The translations under genes and the position numbers were made by a program. 64,000 bases of DNA from Tricholoma matsutake (taxonomy: Eukaryota; Basidiomycota; Agaricomycetes; Agaricales; Tricholomataceae), in NCBI GenBank assembly GCA_026075535.2, contig AP026548.1:8370001-8434000 (forward strand), given 5' to 3'. The first letter of the stretch is position 1. Every line of letters starts with the position of its first letter. Positions 57,180-64,000 of this stretch are shown here, piece by piece. The notes under the pieces are model-generated. The model was not told the DNA's origin and made no database searches. It saw only the letters and a list, made by a program, of their open reading frames with translations.

Positions 57180-60100
57180 CATCGATGTCTCCATCGACGT
57201 CCGATGTTGTTCAAAGTTGTTTGAGCCAACGATCGTTGATATTGAAGAAGTTCAGAGGAAGGGGGATCGATTTCCATGCTAGATAGGGTAGAACTCGGAA
57301 AGCAGCTACTGGTTGATGCAGAACTGAACCATCGAGCTCGCAAAGAATCTAAGCGCCACTGTAGTTTCATGCGATGACAATGAGTGGGCTGAGATATCGA
57401 GCTCACATTTTTCGATTAAGAGCTTTCTTGATCTGTGTGTTTCGCATGAGTACGAGGTCACCATTTTCGAAATTGTAGTCTCGAATTGTTCGCTTGTGAA
57501 CTTCTTCAAAGTGTTTTGCAGCTTCTCGTCGAGCGGTGTAGACTCTAGAGTAGAGTACTTCGAGATCGGTCGAGCATTTCTGTAGTGCAATAGTGCGTTG
57601 GGTGATGAGATCGGTGGAGGAGAGTATCGAATCGGGTGGCAGTTGTAGGTATGTTGCTCCTGAGATGTCGAGAGGGATGAGGGGATGAGAACCTGTGATC
57701 GCAAAATAGGGCGAACAGCCCATTCATTTTCAAACCATTACCCATTCTGCCCAAAAGACCGAGTAGGTCCCAACCATTCATCGAGTTTGATCACCATCGA
57801 TGGCCTTGTAGAGTGATTGTCGTACATCGAAGTGGGCTCATTCGACAAGGCCATTGGCACGAGAATTGTACCCACTTATCCAAATGTGATTGATATGATA
57901 TTGCTTCAACAAATACTCGAGAGCAGAAAGAAATGCTGCGCCATTGTCAGTAACGATCTCATAAAGCGAGCCCCAACGACAAATGATTTCTTCGAAGATC
58001 CAATCGCCGATGGTCTTCGCTGTTTCATTGCAAAGCATCCTGAACTCTGGCCAGTATGATATCGAACATTGACCTTGTACTATATAGCAATATCTGCCGG
58101 AAGGCGGCATGTGCATTGTGTCGATGTAGACTTTTCTGAATAGAGGAGCAGGTGTGGCAACGATTGGTGGAATATGAAGATTTCAAGTTTGTCGCAACTG
58201 ACAGTAGTGGCACGTTTGGATGTACCATGCGATATCGGCTTTCAGGTTGGGCCACCAGAATCATAGTGCGACGTGAGACTTCATGGCAAAGATCATTTTG
58301 TGGCCGATATGGTTGTGCAACGACCGGATAATATCAATGCAACGGTCTGGAATCGTGACAATCTTGTGTTCGCCATGACAATCTTTTCGCCATAGTTTTC
58401 TGGAATCTATGAAGAACTCGGTGCAATATCGCACAAAGGTAGCGTACTCTGTGTCTGATAGATGTGGGGGTCGCACCATATCGTCTAACCATTGATGAAT
58501 GAGCAGTAATCATTTGTCTTCTTTCTTTGATTTGTCCGATCTAGGTATGTCTTCATATGAAACGTCCTCCCCCTTACTGAAATCCAAAGCTTGGGCAAAA
58601 GTGGGATAAGTCATGTGAGAGGGGAAAGGTCAAATCAAGATTGGGTTGATTTGGTGAACAAAACTGTGTAGTTTGTCGATCCAGTCGCCGAATTCTTCTT
58701 CTACTTTGACATCGTCATCTTTGGTTTGTCAAGGACGTCGTGAAAGACCATCCGGCCCAGGGTGCATACCTGCGACATGAACTAGCATGAAGTGGAACGT
58801 TAGAATGGAAACTATCCATTGCTTGATGCTAGCACTAGGTGCGATATTGGGATTTGAGAGCATGCCTTTGATATACCTCGCATCGACCTCGACGATAAGG
58901 TTTCGTACCCCTATCAAATATAAATGAAGTGCCCCAAGGGCTCCATATAGGCCATAAAGTTCGAGTTTTGGTTGCGAGAACTGGGATTCGCGGTCGTTGA
59001 GTGTGATCGAGCTGAATCGACTGTAGTATCATTTTCAAGGGATATCATGGTTGCATTGTGTTAGGAAATAGCCGATGGCGATGCTCAATGTGTCAACTGC
59101 GAGGATTACTGGGGCGTTCGAGGTATAGTCGATGGCTCGAATTGCTGGTGAGTTTAGGAGCACATGCTTGAGATCCTCTTGCGCTGCTACCTGAGATGGG
59201 CTGAATTCGAAGGGCACATCTTTTTGAGTAAGGTTGATTAGTGCAGCTGCTCGATGTGCGAAAATTTGAATGAAAATTTGACAAACTCCGATCGTTCCTA
59301 AGAACACCTTAACTTCCATGAGCATACAACATGGACCCCACTTCTGAATCTTATCTATACACATCGGGTCAGCCATTCGACCTTGAATATTGCATCGATG
59401 ACCTAAAACGATTATTTCGGGGACACAAGCAAATAACTTTGGTCCTGAGAATGTCCCACCACAATACTTCATGTGCTGGACAATGCAATTTAGGTTCTCG
59501 AAGTGCTCCCATATGAATTGTTGAATGCCTGAGTTGTCAGCAATCGTTTCGTAAGACCCACTGATCGTTCGATATTCCGATTTCAGACCCTTCACTGGTG
59601 TGTCTTCGATATAAGGGATCGTGATGTGAGGGACCTCGGGTTGTAGGATGAAAGTGACGTTGTCATGTAGGATCGGAACCAAGTTTGTCCAACCCATCGG
59701 TAGGGTGATGATTCGAAGTGCACCGAATGGGGTCTGGAAAGTCGTTAGATCTCGAGAGGATTCAGATATGAGCCTTTCGTCAAATGCAACATATAAATCC
59801 AACATTCCACCACAAGCGCGTCCTCCAAACTGTTCAGCTAAATGCTCGGGGATTGGGATGACGCCTGAGTGCTGAATTGTAACTTGGTTTAGTGGCTCAA
59901 GACTGGACTATTTGGAGCAATTTTGGGTCCTTCTTTGCAATGCAAAACCATCGCGATCGGTATGACGAGTTCAACGATTCATAGACTCCTGCTTCGATCT
60001 TCTTTTTCAGCATCTCGCAAATCTGTTCATACAAACCAGGCAGTATGGGGATATTGCATTCAACCCAAGGAGTGTGAGGGACGACTGGGAACTCGATAGG

Positions 60101-61700
60101 GGGAAGAAATCAGGTCAAAACCTTCCTCGTTCATTTTCAGTCAATGCGAACCCTGCTTGCTGGTTTCGAATGAAGTCATGCATGAGGTCTCATTCTTGAG
60201 GCCATAAGAAATCACCTGGATGATTTTGATCGATGATGTTTTTGTGTTCAAGGTTATATCGGGGAGTTGGTTTGAATATCGGAGGATGGGGATTTAGTGG
60301 AGGCATGTCTTTGAGGGGGTCACCCTCGATGCGTCGAATAATTTGAAAATGATTGGGTAGTCCGGCCACGATTGGATGGACCTTCTGTGCGACTGGTTTA
60401 TACTTTTTCTTCGCCGATAAATAACTAGACTGGTGATTGTCAGAAATAACTGAGGAAGGGGAAACATACAATGAAGAAGTTCGCATAGGTATAAACACCA
60501 TTGAGGCATTTCGAGGAATGTGGAACTTATCGCATGCAGATAAATATAGGTCAGAAAGTGTTGCGGATGATTCTTCGGAGGAGTCGATTTCGGGGATATT
60601 TGCAGTGCGCTCGATAAATATAGAGGAGTCAGAAGAGTTGAACGAGATGATGAAAGCGCACTGTTCCGAAATTTCATTCTCTAACACTGAAAATCCTCTC
60701 GAACTACTTTTTGACAATGGTGTGATCAAGGTATCAAGGGAATGGTAGTGGTCCGAGTTGAGTTAGGATCGCATATCATGATGGTTTGGGCTTCGTTCCG
60801 ATAGTTTCTAATGATGTTTTCTGTTAAGATGTCGAAAGGTCATCCGAGTAGAATATCATAAGCCGGGTCCCAAATAATATGTATCTGCATGTATAAGGTG
60901 ATTCCACCGAGATCACAGGGCACGTTGTGTGCTAAGCCGAGGGTTTCATCCCAGTCCCGTTGGCAGACTGCATCGGAAGTCTAATCAAGGAGTTGTATGC
61001 TAGACCGAGTTTGTGGCAAACATCTTCGGCCATCGATATGATCGAGGAACCGGGATCGACGACACTTTCTACCTGGTTGTTACCATGGACATCCATAATA
61101 ACTGATCTAATTTATGAAGTTTCTTTAGCAACAACAAAAGGCTGAGGGATTTCACCGGGTCGGAGACTGCTAATATAGGTCTCGTACAGGTCAGGCATGA
61201 TGATTGTGTCGGGACTAAACATGTTCGTCACATTGTTTCCAGATTGTGGGACTCATTTTGGTGTGACCTGTTCTCTCCATTTTGTTCGAACCTCGGGTGA
61301 AAGCGAGAGTAGTTCTTCAGATGTCAGCATGATGATCAGCATCTTCATGGAGCGCACAAAGATATTGTGCACAATTTTCTCGTTCTGTACTGATGCCTGT
61401 GTCGCATACAATGGTCCGTCTTTTTCCTTACCCTTCGATGCGCCAGTGAAGTTCCTTTTGTGTGGTGGCAAATAGGTGTTCTCCCTGACCAATGTGTATG
61501 GGTGTACCAAGGTTTGCGTTGGGGATATGGTGGTCGATGGTGAAGTGGTCAATGCGGGAGATGTCGATGTCGATGTTGGAGCCGTAGTTGAAGTCGAAGG
61601 GTTGACCGTTGTTGATGAAGATGTCGAGGGTGGTGGGACTGGAGCAGTAGATGTTGACGATGCAGGGACAGGGGTTGTCGTGGCCAGAACCAAATTTCAA
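57180..61700 (-). pseudogene. gypsy Pol remains (protease, RT, RNase H, integrase)
   Basis: The order on the minus strand is a Thr/Ser-rich linker (61253-61693), a poorly preserved protease region (about 60200-61200), then RT (59035-59805) with PFGALRIITLPMGWTN. The YxDD box reads YIED (near 59610), so a catalytic Asp is lost. RNase H follows with DARYIKGML and HPGPDGLSRRP (58729-58917). Integrase has Asp (YIDTMHMPPSG), Asp (TDNGAAF) and Glu (NSRANGLVE) at 57838-58135 and a GPY/F-like tail with ALNRKM and ELDGSVLHQPVAAFRV (57250-57420). Many stops and frame changes make it inactive. Confidence 0.85.
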
Positions 61701-62056
61701 ACCTCGTTGTTCAGATGCAAAAATGGTCGACCACTTCGAAGCGCGAATATTTCGCGCTCGAGAGCCACTATTCTATCTTTGGAGTCAGCTGTCAACGTTG
61801 AATTATGATAAATTCCTTTTGTCTCCGATCCTGATGTAGAAACAGCATCAGACTCTGTTATCGAAGTGATCACAGCCGAGGTTGAACTAGTCAAAGTCGA
61901 AGGTGCTGATGGTGCAATGCTGAATAAAAGTGTGGCTGCTGGGGTTGCGTCTGGGTTGCGTTTCCACCATTTGTTGATGCATTCCTTGATAAACCTGCCA
62001 GGGATACTTCGAGGGGTGAATTGTCCATTTGGAAGTACAATCTTTCCTTCCGCATT

Positions 62057-63232
62057 TCACTTACACTTCCCTTTGTTCAAGTACGACTGACAAACCATAC
62101 AGTCAGGAATAAAATGTCCCCATAAACCACAAAATATGCAAAGGAGTGCATCGATGTGTGCCTGTCTGTCTGCCGAATTAGTGCGAGGATTTTTAGTACC
62201 TGCAATATGCGTAGCAATGGTGCTAGCAAATTGTTCGAACATTGCATTTAGATCTTCGGTTTTAATTGTAATAGTTCTGGGTGACGAGGTGACCGTATTT
62301 CCAACATTCGATGTCAAGTGCGATGAGGAAGTCGATTGGTGGATTACTGAGTTCTATGTGTTGGAACCTGCTAGTACAAATTTTGCTGCATCGTGAATGT
62401 TGTTGAGTGGATATGGATCATCAGGATAATGGTCAGGGAATTTGAGTTCGAGTCGTCGAGCAATTCGAGTCCATAAGCCGGGTTGGAATCCTCAAACATA
62501 AGCTCTGCTTTGCTCGGCTTCCAAGATCCTATTCTTTGCTCGCAAAAAGTGAGTAATGTTGTAGAACGCGCGATAATACATTCCTAGATTGCTCGTGTCG
62601 AATATCCCAATGTGTAGCTGTTCTCCCACTAATTTGTCCATGTCCGATATGCTCCACTTGCGATTGTCTTCCGAGCTGGGATAGAGTTTATGTACTGCTG
62701 TTCGAAATTTGTTGAATGATGTGCCGGGCTGATACTCTGGAAGCGATTCCCAGAGTTTGGAAGAGTCGATGTTGAGGTAGCAACAAGCGTGTTTCTTCAT
62801 TAGATTTGATTCAGTAATGCTGCAGGTCAGGAATAATAGTTCAAGCTCTTTGAAGTATCATCAGAGCTCTTGAGGCTGAGTAGGGTTGAACTTCGGAGCA
62901 GTTGAGTGCCCACGAGCTGGCATTGCGGTTTGGGTAGTCATGAATGCGATGAGTCTAGGGGTAGGGGTTAAGACTTGTATAATAGATGGTAGAGGTGTCG
63001 AAGTTATTGGAAGGATGAACAAAGAGGTCGATGATGATGATGAAGAAGTAGATGAGGATGTGGAAGGCGATGATATAGGTGAAGGAAATAGTCTACGATG
63101 AGTAGATTCTGCTTCAGAAACTGGAATTAGAATGTCTCCTGATTGTTCAGGAGATTCAAAGGCATGGCGAGTATCAATACAAAGGGTTCTTGCTTGTGTT
63201 GGCCTAAGCTGAAGAAGTTGAGGTTGGTCCAA
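62057..63232 (-). pseudogene. gypsy Gag remains
   Basis: Broken frames on the minus strand. A Pro/Ser-rich N-terminus (62861-63232) is followed by a capsid-like part (62492-62800, with LWESLPEYQPGTSFNKF) and a zinc knuckle C-x2-C-x4-H-x4-C (CIFCGLWGHFIPDC, near 62100). Gag packages element RNA. Several frame changes and stops separate the parts. Confidence 0.8.
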
Positions 63233-63273
63233 TGATGAAATGATTCAGAGACCCTTGCGGTGGGCTCCAAAAA

Positions 63274-64000
63274 TGATGATACTCAACCCGGGAAAACCAC
63301 CTAAACTGCTGATGAGGCAATCAATGATATTTGCGACGAGTCAGAGGAAGGTTGCGAGTCGTTCCGAATGTTCATGGCCCAACCGATGGGAAGATAACTA
63401 GTTGGTACTAGCTGTGAAGGTAGTGCTATGAGAGTCAAAGGTGTTTGGCACTGTCCGATTGAGTATCGATTGATATCAAGGGTGATCGATGAGATCGATG
63501 GCAAACGAGTTTATTGTCGATGGTCGATGTGTGAATTCTGTGGACCTTTTGATAGGTCGATAGTATACGAAGGGTATGGCAAATGGCTATGAAGTGTTGG
63601 AAGGGTTGCTAGTGCTAATGACAAGAGGATTGAGGGAGGATCAAGGACGCAACAATCGCAGAGGTTTCTCATCGATCGAGAAAACCTGTAGAGACTTAGA
63701 TTGTTTTAGAACGTTGATTGGATGCTTAGAACTGTATATGAGACGATAGGTGAAGATGATTTCTTCTATTTCCAAGTAGATACTACAGAGTTTTATATGT
63801 TTCAAAGAAACTTCCTAAAATGGAATGAGAAACATGTGTAGAACATGAGGCAAAAGTTATGAGTTAAGGCACAAGGCCAAAAAGGAGACTGGAATCCGAA
63901 CTCGAAAGATATATATCATATGATGAAAGAGTAATAAAGGGAAAGAACTAAAAAGAGACTGTCCTTTGTGTATAAACTGCGCTAAGTCTCACAATAATCT
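63274..64000 (-). repeat. 5' LTR of gypsy element, partial
   Basis: The last 727 bases of the LTR; the rest lies outside the window. It is followed on the minus strand by TTTTTGGAGCCCACCGCAAG, the probable primer binding site (tRNA not identified). Confidence 0.88.

Larger units (their letters stand above)
54214..64000 (-). mobile_element. Ty3/gypsy element, decayed, cut by window end
   Basis: The element runs leftward. Its 5' LTR starts beyond the window and occupies 63274-64000; its 3' LTR is 54214-55378. Gag, protease, RT, RNase H and integrase remains lie between about 57180 and 63232 on the minus strand. A separate gene on the plus strand fills 55527-56915. A purine tract (AAGGGGGAGGA on the minus strand, about 55379-55390) precedes the 3' LTR. 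The two LTRs differ at many TCGA sites (TCGA against TCAA or TTGA), so the element is old and CpG-decayed. Confidence 0.9.

Overview
This window comes from a filamentous fungus, most likely a basidiomycete and probably an Agaricomycete. The evidence is the gene style (many GT-AG introns of about 40-80 nt), CxC2/KDZ transposases, a secreted DUF5648-type repeat protein, and Ty1/copia and Ty3/gypsy elements of basidiomycete type. Almost everything is mobile or repetitive DNA. The one convincing host-type gene is the DUF5648-like gene, present twice.

The main structure is a very large imperfect palindrome. The left arm starts at or before base 1 and runs to about 26216. A unique spacer follows (about 26217-29179), and the right arm runs from about 29180 to about 46151. 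Paired positions sum to 55398 near the centre, 45241 in the middle and about 46106-46152 at the outside. The step of 10157 is fully explained by two copia elements present only in the left arm (4452+5 and 5695+5 bp including target duplications); the right arm keeps both exact empty sites. The outer step of about 911 bp is an extra repeat copy in the right arm. Inner stretches of the arms look identical by eye. The outer 4.4 kb differs by several percent, mostly transitions at CpG.

Outward from the centre each arm carries a DUF5648 pseudogene cut by the palindrome edge, an intact DUF5648 gene, and then a large KDZ-type composite DNA transposon. The composite holds terminal repeat R3, accessory gene A, repeat R2, the CxC2-KDZ transposase, accessory gene B, repeat R1 and a Cys6-cluster/coiled-coil gene. 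On the right side it continues into a divergently transcribed IPGSP-repeat gene and ends in an inverted copy of R3 near 48558, giving a unit of about 16.8 kb.

From 48.6 to 53.4 kb lies a second, different KDZ transposase pseudogene on the minus strand, interrupted by a solo gypsy LTR. From 54.2 kb to the window end is a decayed minus-strand gypsy element. It carries an antisense accessory gene whose Cys6 cluster and coiled-coil layout matches the Cys6 gene of the KDZ composite.

Twelve in-frame interruptions that I could place in six of these genes are all TGA, and one is directly seen as CGA in one arm and TGA in the other. With the CpG transitions between arms and between LTRs, this indicates decay of methylated CpG or a RIP-like process. 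Splice sites, starts and functions are read by eye; no searches were run.
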